DNA of 13,388 nucleotides. Origin: Sulfurimonas sp. Its GTDB lineage: Bacteria > Campylobacterota > Campylobacteria > Campylobacterales > Sulfurimonadaceae. The stretch spans positions 1-13,388 of the forward strand of contig DTVI01000530.1 of NCBI GenBank assembly GCA_012963655.1, written 5' to 3'. The translations under genes were made by a program, and so were the position numbers. Below the pieces are notes generated by a model that did no database searches, had not been told where the DNA came from, and saw only the letters and a list, made by a program, of their open reading frames with translations. Shown piece after piece: positions 7,036 through 13,388 of this stretch. Numbering within the stretch: the first letter of the stretch is position 1; every line of letters begins with the position of its first letter.

Positions 7036-7428
7036 TTATAAGAGTAAAAAATTAGCAAAAGCAGCTTCTGCATTTAAAGAATTTCTGTATCGCTTCGTTG
7101 TAAGGGTTACATCTTTTGTATCTAAATTACAAACAGCAATTCGAAAACTTGAATCTACAAATGGCTCAACAATACAAATGATTTTATTTTCAATCTGACG
7201 CGTAGCATGCACATTTCCCTTAAGTTTATGAAAAAAATACTTTGGATAACTTAATGGAATGATTTCAATAATCTCAATTTGTTTTTGGTTTGGAAGTGTG
7301 TCAAAAATAAGTTGGGCATCTTCTAAATACTCAAACTGAACACACCAATCATCAAAAACTCTATTGTAACGTGTTAGTTCTTCATCTAAAAATCCACCAA
7401 CATGAGACTGTATGGTAAATATACTCAT
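7036..7428 (-). CDS. Conserved-looking hypothetical protein
   Basis: I do not recognise this 130-residue protein. It is soluble in appearance, with no signal peptide and no membrane segment. It has mixed alpha/beta character: a hydrophobic strand (QIEIIEIIPLSYP) about residues 50-62, another (IICIVEPFVDSSFRIAV) about 83-99, and a helical C-terminus (NAEAAFANFLLL). Codon use looks like its neighbours, and it lies 20 bases downstream of the SurA-like gene on the same strand, so it is most likely a real gene of that operon. The Shine-Dalgarno is a weak AAGAAGAA. A role linked to envelope protein folding is possible only from its position. Confidence 0.65.
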   Translation of the reverse strand: MSIFTIQSHVGGFLDEELTRYNRVFDDWCVQFEYLEDAQLIFDTLPNQKQIEIIEIIPLSYPKYFFHKLKGNVHATRQIENKIICIVEPFVDSSFRIAVCNLDTKDVTLTTKRYRNSLNAEAAFANFLLL

Positions 7429-7448
7429 AATTCTTCTTCTTTGGCTAA

Positions 7449-8294
7449 TTAGTTTTTAGGAAGTCTTAAGATCTTAATATCTGCATTTACACGTAGTCTT
7501 TGAAAGTGCTCATTTAAAATATGTTCTCTATAATCATCCATAATTTTGTTTTCTACCTGGGGACGTATCAATTCTAAAGGGGGCGTGTTCATATCATTTT
7601 TTTGTAAGATATAAAAAGCCATGTGTCCTGTACTTCCCATCTGAGGTAAGATTGGGGTAAAGCTGTTGTCCTTAGTTCTTATAATAAGTTGGGCAAGTCT
7701 TGGATTGATTTTAGCCGTATCTATTCTCGTGTTTTCTGTTTTTACTCCAGGAATTTGCATCATTGGATTAGAAATCTTTTGCTCTAAGGCTACTTTATTT
7801 TGTGCACTATATAAAATGGTGTCAACACTCTTGGGTGTTTGATAATCACTAAGATGAAGATTATAATACTCTTGGACTTCTTCATCTGTAGGTTCTTCCA
7901 TTTTAGACATAGCAACCGCGTCAAAAAGTTTTTGTTTTAAAATCTTTTCCTTAGTCTTGTCTTTAGTTTGAGACTCACTAAGATTTCTTGCTGAGCTCAT
8001 TGCCTCATAAAGTTGCGATAGGCTTAAGTTATTACTTTTTGCCATCTTTTTCAAGTCATCAAGTACTTCTTGATCTGTCACACTAATATGACGTTCTTTG
8101 GCTTCGATATGCTCAAGTTTAGACCTTATAAGACTATCAACTGTATTTTTAACATTTTGCTTTGTGATCTTTTGTTCTTGCTGTATCTCATATATGGTAA
8201 TAGTTTCATTATCAACTGTAATAGCGATACCACCAATGATATCGGAAAAAAGTATAGGGCTAAGTGTAAGAAGTAAAAGAATTTTTTTCATCAT
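7449..8294 (-). CDS. SurA-like periplasmic chaperone / peptidyl-prolyl isomerase-type protein
   Basis: The protein is about 281 residues from the start chosen here. It begins with a signal peptide: MMKKILLLLTLSPILFSD, with a hydrophobic core at about residues 5-16. The open frame extends 32 codons further upstream, but that extension has no signal-peptide logic and runs towards the gltX promoter, so the internal ATG pair at 8289-8294 is preferred; a modest GGA Shine-Dalgarno precedes it. The mature part has the SurA N-terminal pattern: a strand (AITVDNETITIYEI), long charged helices, then a domain after YQTPKSVDTI in the place of a parvulin PpiC fold, ending in an all-helical segment. The parvulin part is divergent (RLAQLIIRTKDNSFTPILP), so isomerase activity is uncertain. 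The family escorts outer-membrane proteins through the periplasm. It resembles the small SurA-type proteins of Campylobacter and Helicobacter. Confidence 0.75.
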   Translation of the reverse strand: MMKKILLLLTLSPILFSDIIGGIAITVDNETITIYEIQQEQKITKQNVKNTVDSLIRSKLEHIEAKERHISVTDQEVLDDLKKMAKSNNLSLSQLYEAMSSARNLSESQTKDKTKEKILKQKLFDAVAMSKMEEPTDEEVQEYYNLHLSDYQTPKSVDTILYSAQNKVALEQKISNPMMQIPGVKTENTRIDTAKINPRLAQLIIRTKDNSFTPILPQMGSTGHMAFYILQKNDMNTPPLELIRPQVENKIMDDYREHILNEHFQRLRVNADIKILRLPKN

Positions 8295-8431
8295 TATTAT
8301 TTGTCCATATATTAATTTTAAACTTTTTGTTGATACCAAAGGGCTTAAAATTGTTTTTAAAATTTTACCATCTTTTAACCAAGTCTTCACTAAAATGCTA
8401 TTTATATAAAAGTACTGAGCAGGGAATTATC

Positions 8432-9826
8432 ATGATAGTAACACGTTTCGCACCAAGTCCAACAGGATACCTTCATATTGGAGGTTTAAGAACCGCACTT
8501 TTTTCTTACCTCTGGGCTAAGAAAAATGCAGGTAAGTTCATTCTTCGTATAGAAGACACTGATGCAAGTAGAAATGATGAAGCCGCAGCGCTTGCTATTG
8601 TTAAAGCCTTTGAATGGGTTGGTTTAAAACATGATGGTGAGATTACGTATCAGTCAAACCGTATGGATATATATAAAAAGTATATTAAGCAACTTCTTGA
8701 TGAGGGAAAGGCTTATAAGTGTTACATGTCAAAAGAAGAGCTAACGACGCTTAGAGAAACACAGATGGAAAATAAAGAACGCACCCGTTATGATGGGAAA
8801 TACAGAGATTTTACAGGAACACCTCCTGAAGGAATTGAGCCTGTAATTCGTATTAAAGCACCTCTTAGTGGAGCCATTATCATTAATGATGGAATTAAAG
8901 GTGAGGTTGTTTTTCAAGCTGAAGATATTCTAGATGATTTTGTTATTGCAAGGTCTGATATGAGTCCTACGTATAACTTTGTTGTGGCTATTGATGACTC
9001 TCTTATGGGTGTTACTGATGTTGTTCGTGGAGATGACCACCTTACGAACACACCTAAACAAATGGTAGTATATGAGGCTCTTGGTTTTACACTTCCAAAG
9101 TTTTTTCATGTGCCTATGATTCATAATTCAAATGGAAAGAAACTCTCTAAGCGTGATGGTGCAACAGATGTGATGATGTATAAAGAGATGGGATATACAC
9201 CTGAAGCCTTGATGAACTTCTTAGTACGTTTAGGTTGGTCACATGGAGATCAAGAAATCTTTTCAATGGAAGAGATGTTAGAACTTTTTTCTCCTAAGGA
9301 TATCAATAAATCAGCCTCTATCTATAATCCTGAAAAACTGGACTGGTTAAATGCTCATTATTTAAAAAACATGAGTAATACGGAACTTGCTACTGCATTA
9401 GAAGCTTATGATATTGTCTTAACCTCACATGATAAAAAAGAGATTCTTTTAGACGCAGTTAAAGAAAGAGCTAAAACCTTAAAAGATATGGCAGACCTTA
9501 TCAAAGAAATCTTAACTTGCCCGAGTGAATATGATGAAAAAGGGATGAAAAAAGGATTTAAGGGAAATGCAGACGAGGTACTTAAAGCCTTTGCACAGAA
9601 CCTAAACCTTGCGGTAGAACTGCACCTTCCTTCTGATTATCATAATATCATGGAATCTACGATTACAAAGATGGAAGTTGGATTTGGTAAGATAGGACAA
9701 CCCCTTCGTATGGCCTTACTTGGTAAGATGTCTGGACCTGGATTAGATGAGGTTATGGCAATTATTGGTAAGGATGAAACACTTAATAGAATTAAAATTA
9801 TCTTAGAGAAGCAGAACGGGCTTTAG
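8432..9826 (+). CDS. gltX: Glutamyl-tRNA synthetase
   Basis: GltX charges tRNA-Glu with glutamate in the cytoplasm. The start at 8432 gives 464 residues and the normal N-terminus MIVTRFAPSPTGYLHIGG, where HIGG at 15-18 is the HIGH-type signature. The frame is open 35 codons further upstream, but that extension is not family-like; the Shine-Dalgarno AGGGA at 8421-8425 is six bases before the chosen ATG. The KMSKS-type loop is KLSKR at 237-241. Other class I marks are LRIEDTD, GDDHLTNTPKQ and the stem-contact region NFLVRLGWSHGDQEIF. The style matches the GluRS1 type of Helicobacter. Many Campylobacterota have a second, GluRS2-like paralogue that forms Glu-tRNA(Gln) for GatCAB; this copy looks like the discriminating form, but that is an inference. 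Confidence 0.93.
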   Translation: MIVTRFAPSPTGYLHIGGLRTALFSYLWAKKNAGKFILRIEDTDASRNDEAAALAIVKAFEWVGLKHDGEITYQSNRMDIYKKYIKQLLDEGKAYKCYMSKEELTTLRETQMENKERTRYDGKYRDFTGTPPEGIEPVIRIKAPLSGAIIINDGIKGEVVFQAEDILDDFVIARSDMSPTYNFVVAIDDSLMGVTDVVRGDDHLTNTPKQMVVYEALGFTLPKFFHVPMIHNSNGKKLSKRDGATDVMMYKEMGYTPEALMNFLVRLGWSHGDQEIFSMEEMLELFSPKDINKSASIYNPEKLDWLNAHYLKNMSNTELATALEAYDIVLTSHDKKEILLDAVKERAKTLKDMADLIKEILTCPSEYDEKGMKKGFKGNADEVLKAFAQNLNLAVELHLPSDYHNIMESTITKMEVGFGKIGQPLRMALLGKMSGPGLDEVMAIIGKDETLNRIKIILEKQNGL

Positions 9827-9867
9827 AAAAATAAACGAAAATTAATAATATACATCTAAATGCTTCT

Positions 9868-9912
9868 GGTAAAAGGGAAGTGTTTGCCTAAATATAACTT
9901 CCTCTTTTATCC
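9868..9912 (+). other. Long imperfect inverted repeat downstream of gltX (possible terminator or regulatory hairpin)
   Basis: The arms GGTAAAAGGGAAGT (9868-9881) and ACTTCCTCTTTTATCC (9897-9912) pair over 14 base pairs with two single-base bulges and a 15-base loop. There is no T-tract after the right arm, so it is not a standard Rho-independent terminator. It lies 41 bases after gltX and 71 bases before the response-regulator start. Confidence 0.6.
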
Positions 9913-9953
9913 TACTGTATAAATTAACATTCCTTTAATGTCATAGCTGTTAA

Positions 9954-9976
9954 CCTATAATGATTAATAATATAGG
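9954..9976 (+). promoter_or_regulatory. Putative promoter with an overlapping inverted repeat for the response-regulator gene
   Basis: TATAAT at 9956-9961 lies 22 bases before the ATG at 9984 and is a plausible -10 box. It is nested in an inverted repeat, CCTATA (9954-9959) and TATAGG (9971-9976), separated by 11 bases. The Shine-Dalgarno is only the AGG of the right arm, so a hairpin could also affect translation. Function is inferred from position. Confidence 0.4.
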
Positions 9977-9983
9977 CTGAATT

Positions 9984-11687
9984 ATGAGCGATTTATTTGT
10001 ATTTGCAAAAGAAGATGAAAACAAGAAAGCACTTCCAACAAAGTCATGGAAAATTCTTGTTGTTGATGATGAACAGTCCATTCATGATATAACTGGTAGT
10101 GCCCTAAAATCGGTTATCATTGATGGCAGAAGATTAGAACTTATAAAGGCTATTAGTGCGCAAGAAGCAAAAGAAAAGTTAAGAGAATATGATGATATTG
10201 CCCTCGCCTTGGTGGATGTTATTATGGAAACACCCACAGCAGGACTAGATCTTGTTAACTACATTAGAAATGAACTCAAAAATCATCTTATTCGCCTAGT
10301 TATTCATACTGGTCAACCTGATGAGGTGCCTGCACGTGATATTATTAATGAATATGACATTACAGACTATAAAGAAAAAACAGAATTATCTGTAGATAAG
10401 TTTTATACGGTTGTACGCTCTTCAATTCGTCAATACACCCACCTTTTAGAGCTTGAGTTAAAATATAAAGAAGTGTATCGACAAATGACAACGCATCCTC
10501 TCACAAAGCTTCCTAATCGTCAAAAACTAAATGAATGTTTAGAGAGTGAAGGGACAAAGAACCTCGTCTTAATTAACATAGATAGGTTTTCAATGATTAA
10601 TGAAACCCAAGGTTTTGGGGTAGGAGACGAACTACTGATGCAAATGGGTAGTTTTTTATATTCCATGTATGGGGAGAATATGACAGTTTTCCATTTAGGG
10701 ATAGATACATTTGGACTACTAAACAGTGATTCGAAGGTTGGTGCAGATAAGTTTTTTGATATACAAAAAGAGATTAATCATATGAGCTTTTTAGTTGGAG
10801 GCATTGAAAATAAATTAAGTGTTACTCTTGGTTTAGCCATGCAAGAAGAAAGTGATCTGATCCAAAAAGCGGAGTTTGCCGTAAAAGAGGCTAGAACCTT
10901 AGGGCGTAATAGAGTAAGTAAATATTCTAAAGATATAAAAATAATAAAAACTATTCAAGATAGTTCTAAGTGGACGCAAAGGGTAAGAGTGGCGCTTGAA
11001 AGCAATAATATTGTGGCTTATTATCAACCTATATTCCTAGTTGAAACAGGTGAAATTGCAAAATATGAATGTTTAGTACGTATGTTATATAAGGATGAAG
11101 TTATTCTCCCCCATAAATTTTTATCAGCAGCAAGAAACAGTGGACAATTACATAGAATTTTTGAAAAAATGTTTGAAAGTGCTTGTAAAAAAACACAAGA
11201 ATTTCCTGGTCAATTTACTGTTAACATAACAGATCAAGATCTTCAAGAGCCTGAATTAATGAACTATATTGACAAGATGTTAAGTAAGTATAATGTTAAC
11301 CCTAAACAAATAGGAATAGAAATATTAGAAGATAACAGTATTGTAAATAATGAAATGATTAAGCACCGTTTAGATGTGTTAGAAGCAAAGGGGATATCTA
11401 TTATCATTGATGATTTTGGGTCAAAATATTCTAACTTTGGGCAACTCATTGATCTTCCTGTCTCTATTTTGAAAATTGATGGTATCTTTGTTAAAGATTT
11501 ACTGGAAAACCCTAAGCATCAAATAATTATATTATTAATTTTCGTTTATTTTTCTAAAAAGCTTAATATAACAACGGTTGCTGAGTTTGTTCATTCTAAA
11601 GAGGTCTTAGATAATGTGAGTAAGATGGGTGTTACTTATGCCCAGGGTTTCTATCTGGGTAAGCCAGGTCCAGATATCATAAAATAA
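9984..11687 (+). CDS. Response regulator with degenerate GGDEF and intact EAL domain (probable c-di-GMP phosphodiesterase)
   Basis: The 567-residue cytoplasmic protein has three parts. A receiver domain (about 22-150) has acidic pocket D28/D29, phosphoacceptor D78, T109 and K130; the DYKEKTEL ending is common in receivers attached to DUF3369/HD-GYP or GGDEF-EAL outputs. A GGDEF-like domain (about 168-320) keeps LTKLPNR (173-179), but the active-site GGDEF is replaced by GIDTF (239-243), so cyclase activity is unlikely. An EAL domain (about 330-565) has ECL at 362-364. Its metal and catalytic residues appear complete: E362, N414, E446, D476, D477, K497, E534 and Q554, matching the eight key residues of RocR. 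The likely activity is hydrolysis of c-di-GMP to pGpG under control of an unlinked sensor kinase. No kinase gene is nearby, so the input is unknown. It is flanked by gltX and mqo and appears monocistronic. Confidence 0.88.
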   Translation: MSDLFVFAKEDENKKALPTKSWKILVVDDEQSIHDITGSALKSVIIDGRRLELIKAISAQEAKEKLREYDDIALALVDVIMETPTAGLDLVNYIRNELKNHLIRLVIHTGQPDEVPARDIINEYDITDYKEKTELSVDKFYTVVRSSIRQYTHLLELELKYKEVYRQMTTHPLTKLPNRQKLNECLESEGTKNLVLINIDRFSMINETQGFGVGDELLMQMGSFLYSMYGENMTVFHLGIDTFGLLNSDSKVGADKFFDIQKEINHMSFLVGGIENKLSVTLGLAMQEESDLIQKAEFAVKEARTLGRNRVSKYSKDIKIIKTIQDSSKWTQRVRVALESNNIVAYYQPIFLVETGEIAKYECLVRMLYKDEVILPHKFLSAARNSGQLHRIFEKMFESACKKTQEFPGQFTVNITDQDLQEPELMNYIDKMLSKYNVNPKQIGIEILEDNSIVNNEMIKHRLDVLEAKGISIIIDDFGSKYSNFGQLIDLPVSILKIDGIFVKDLLENPKHQIIILLIFVYFSKKLNITTVAEFVHSKEVLDNVSKMGVTYAQGFYLGKPGPDIIK

Positions 11688-11702
11688 TTTCAATAAATAA
11701 TA

Positions 11703-11719
11703 GTATATACTCTATATAC
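11703..11719 (+). promoter_or_regulatory. Perfect palindrome upstream of mqo (possible operator or promoter)
   Basis: GTATATA-CTC-TATATAC is a perfect 7-3-7 inverted repeat, 22 bases upstream of the mqo ATG. It contains AT-rich hexamers that could act as a -10 box. The palindrome would also suit a dimeric regulator, but no regulator is known from this sequence. Confidence 0.4.
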
Positions 11720-11741
11720 AGTTACAAACAAGGATAATAGT

Positions 11742-13239
11742 ATGTCACAAAAGAATTATGAAGTTCTAATTATTGGTGCCGGTGTTTCAGGCGCGGCCTT
11801 AGCCTATGAGTTAGCGCGTTATACTGATATAGAATCTATAGGAATTATAGAAAAATATGAGGGAATTGCTACCTTAAATAGTTCAGGAACTTCATAATTC
11901 TCAGACCATACATGTGGGGGATATTGAAACAAATTATACCCTTGCAAAGGCTGCTATTACTAAAAGAACAGCAAAGATGGTAGAAAAATATTGCCTTCAG
12001 TATGGGTATCAAGACGAAATTATCTTTTCACATCAAAAAATGGCACTTGGAGTAGGGGATAAAGAGATTGAATTTTTACTTCACCGCTTTGAAGAGTTTT
12101 CTACACTTTTCCCTTATCTTGAAGTATGGGATAAGGAAAAGCTTAAAGAATACGAACCTCGCGTTGTTTTAGATAAAGATGGGAATGAAAGACCTGAAAA
12201 TATTGTGGGTATTGGTGCAAAAGGTGAATGGACAACGGTAGATTACGGGAAAATGTCTGAAAGTATGATAGAAAATGCACAAAAACAAGAAGGCAAAACA
12301 GTAGATACCTATTTTAATTCTCAAGTTACGAAGATAGAAAAAAGTGATAAGCGTGGGTATATTGTTTATGTGGGTGAAGAAAAGTATTATGCTGACTTTG
12401 TAGTGGTTAATGCAGGGGCCCATAGCTTGTATATTGCGCATGAAATGGGATATGGACATCATTTAGGGTGTTTACCTATTGCAGGAAGCTTTTACATGAC
12501 AAATGAGCAGATGCTTAATGGTAAGGTGTATATGATTCAAAATCCTAAGCTCCCTTTTGCGGCACTTCATGGAGACCCTGATGTACTTGCAAATGGAAAC
12601 ACACGTTTTGGCCCAACAGCTTTGATGATGCCAAAATTAGAAAGATATAAGCCCGGGACGTATATGGATTTTTGGAAGACCTTACGTTTTGATAAGAACA
12701 TCGCTATTGCCTTGTGGAAGCTTTTAAAAGAAAGTGATATTCGTTCTTATATAATGCGTAATTTCTTGTTTGAAGTCCCTATCTTAAATAAGTATTTATT
12801 TTTAAAAGATGCGCGAAAGATTGTGCCTTCTTTACAACTTAATGAATTTAGATATGCAAAGGGTTTTGGAGGGGTACGTCCTCAGGTCTTAGATAAGAAT
12901 GAACAAAAGCTTATGCTTGGTGAGGCTTCTATAAATCCAGGAACAGGTATCTTGTTTAATATGACACCTTCACCTGGAGCAACGTCTTGTTTAGGAAATG
13001 CAGAAAGAGACTTACGTTTTGTAGTGAAATATTTAGGTAAAAACTTTGATGAAGACCTTTTTAACCAAGAACTAACTGAAGGAGAATATTGTGTCCTTCC
13101 TGAACCTCTTGAGTCGCAAAAAGCTCGTGTTAATCTTATTCGTGCAGAAATTGCAAGAACCCAAGAGAAGTTTGATTCAAGCTTGTCTCATAGTAATGTG
13201 GATGAAGAATTTTGGGATAAGCCACAGAGTAAGCTTTAG
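11742..13239 (+). pseudogene. mqo: Malate:quinone oxidoreductase, interrupted by one single-base frameshift
   Basis: Mqo oxidises malate to oxaloacetate at the cytoplasmic face of the membrane and passes electrons to quinone via FAD. Reading from the ATG at 11742 (Shine-Dalgarno AAGGA at 11730-11734) gives 51 codons, with the FAD dinucleotide motif GAGVSG at residues 12-17 and acidic E37 after strand two, then TAA at 11895. Removing one base there joins the frame to a clean 447-codon tail beginning NSQTIHVGDIETNYTL, a hallmark of the Helicobacter-type Mqo. The rejoined protein would be about 498 residues, a normal length. Later family segments are intact: VVNAGAHS, GCLPIAGSFYM, NPKLPFAALHGDPD, RFGPTALMMPKLER, GGVRPQVLD and NMTPSPGATSCL. 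A GTG at 11914 can start the tail alone, but that product would lack the FAD motif. Either the gene is newly broken or the base is a sequencing error. Identity is secure; function is in doubt. Confidence 0.88.
11892..11898 (+). other. mqo: Frameshift site in mqo
   Basis: The local sequence TCATAAT should read as two codons for Ser-Asn (TCA AAT or TCT AAT) but carries one extra base, creating TAA in the original frame. Removing T11895 or A11894 both restore the frame. It is not in a homopolymer, and the P-site codon cannot re-pair in the +1 frame, so programmed frameshifting is unlikely. Confidence 0.75.
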
Positions 13240-13252
13240 CGAAGCGTTAAAG
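13234..13252 (+). terminator. Possible hairpin at the end of mqo
   Basis: CTTTAGCG and CGTTAAAG pair over eight bases (one G-U) around an AAG loop, spanning the stop codon. No T-tract follows, so intrinsic termination is doubtful. The next 70 bases hold no gene that I can support. Confidence 0.35.
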
Positions 13253-13325
13253 TAGGGAAGGGGATATTCTCTTTGTTCATTAAGAGGGGAAAATAAGGGC
13301 TAGTTCAGCTTCAAGATGCAAAGCT

Positions 13326-13388
13326 CCCATTCACCCATTCACCCATTCACCCATTCACCCATTCACCCATTCACCCATTCACCCATTC
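13326..13388 (+). repeat. Tandem octamer array (CCCATTCA)n, running off the window end
   Basis: Seven complete copies of CCCATTCA plus seven bases of an eighth occur head to tail without a single mismatch, and the array continues past the window edge. A small inverted repeat, AGCTT/AAGCT (13307-13325), lies directly before it. The unit is not a multiple of three, so gain or loss of a copy would shift any reading frame. All plus-strand frames through it are open, while the minus strand meets TGA in every frame. It is not a CRISPR array: there are no spacers. Confidence 0.95.

Noticed and set aside
8295..8390. N-terminal extension of the SurA-like gene by 32 codons
   Set aside because: The internal MMKK start gives a proper signal peptide; the extension would place non-signal sequence in front of it and consume the divergent promoter region.
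8327..8431. N-terminal extension of gltX by 35 codons
   Set aside because: GltX proteins begin just before the RFAPSPTG motif, and a good Shine-Dalgarno precedes 8432; the extension is AT-rich intergenic sequence.
11892..11898. Programmed ribosomal frameshift in mqo
   Set aside because: The site lacks a slippery sequence: the tRNA on TCA cannot re-pair with CAT, there is no CTT-TGA-type signal, and Mqo is not known to be recoded.
12169..12462. 97-residue open frame antisense to mqo
   Set aside because: It is a shadow of conserved Mqo coding sequence, with Phe/Ile/Cys-rich noise composition.
13326..13388. CRISPR array at the right edge
   Set aside because: The 8-bp units are contiguous with no spacers and no cas genes are present, so it is a simple tandem repeat.

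Overview
The window looks like a stretch of chromosome from an AT-rich member of the Campylobacterota (Epsilonproteobacteria), possibly a free-living Sulfurimonas/Sulfurovum/Arcobacter-like lineage. This is inferred from protein style: a glutamyl-tRNA synthetase resembling Helicobacter GluRS1, an epsilonproteobacterial-type malate:quinone oxidoreductase, a small single-heme c-type cytochrome, an accB-accC pair beside dcd, and a SurA-like periplasmic chaperone. The genus cannot be fixed from sequence reading alone. Most of the content is ordinary core metabolism. I found no CRISPR array, transposase, tRNA or rRNA, and no obvious defence or biosynthetic island.

Layout, left to right. (1) 1-2202: the 3' part of a SAM-dependent methyltransferase, overlapping by one base (TAATG) an AsnB-type glutamine amidotransferase/asparagine synthetase. 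(2) 2231-2731 (-): a stand-alone GAF-domain protein. (3) 2917-3803 (+): an ArsC-family reductase overlapping by one base a Sel1-repeat protein, ending in a probable terminator. (4) 3869-4144 (+): a small exported cytochrome c whose stop codon abuts the stop of a convergent pair, dcd (dCTP deaminase) plus a small four-helix membrane protein (4145-5113, -). (5) 5212-6979 (+): accB-accC, the biotin carrier and biotin carboxylase of acetyl-CoA carboxylase, closed by a clear stem-loop shared with the convergent genes that follow. (6) 7036-8294 (-): a SurA-like exported chaperone and a small unrecognised protein. (7) 8432-9826 (+): gltX. (8) 9984-11687 (+): a response regulator with a degenerate GGDEF and an apparently intact EAL domain, likely a c-di-GMP phosphodiesterase. 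(9) 11742-13239 (+): malate:quinone oxidoreductase interrupted by a single-base frameshift near residue 51. (10) 13326-13388: a tandem array of the octamer CCCATTCA that runs off the window end.

The most notable observations are the frameshift in mqo, the octamer array at the right edge, the split between dead GGDEF and intact EAL in the response regulator, the unusual heme-ligand spacing in the small cytochrome, and several inverted repeats in the gltX-mqo intergenic regions. I do not see convincing evidence of a new multi-gene system.
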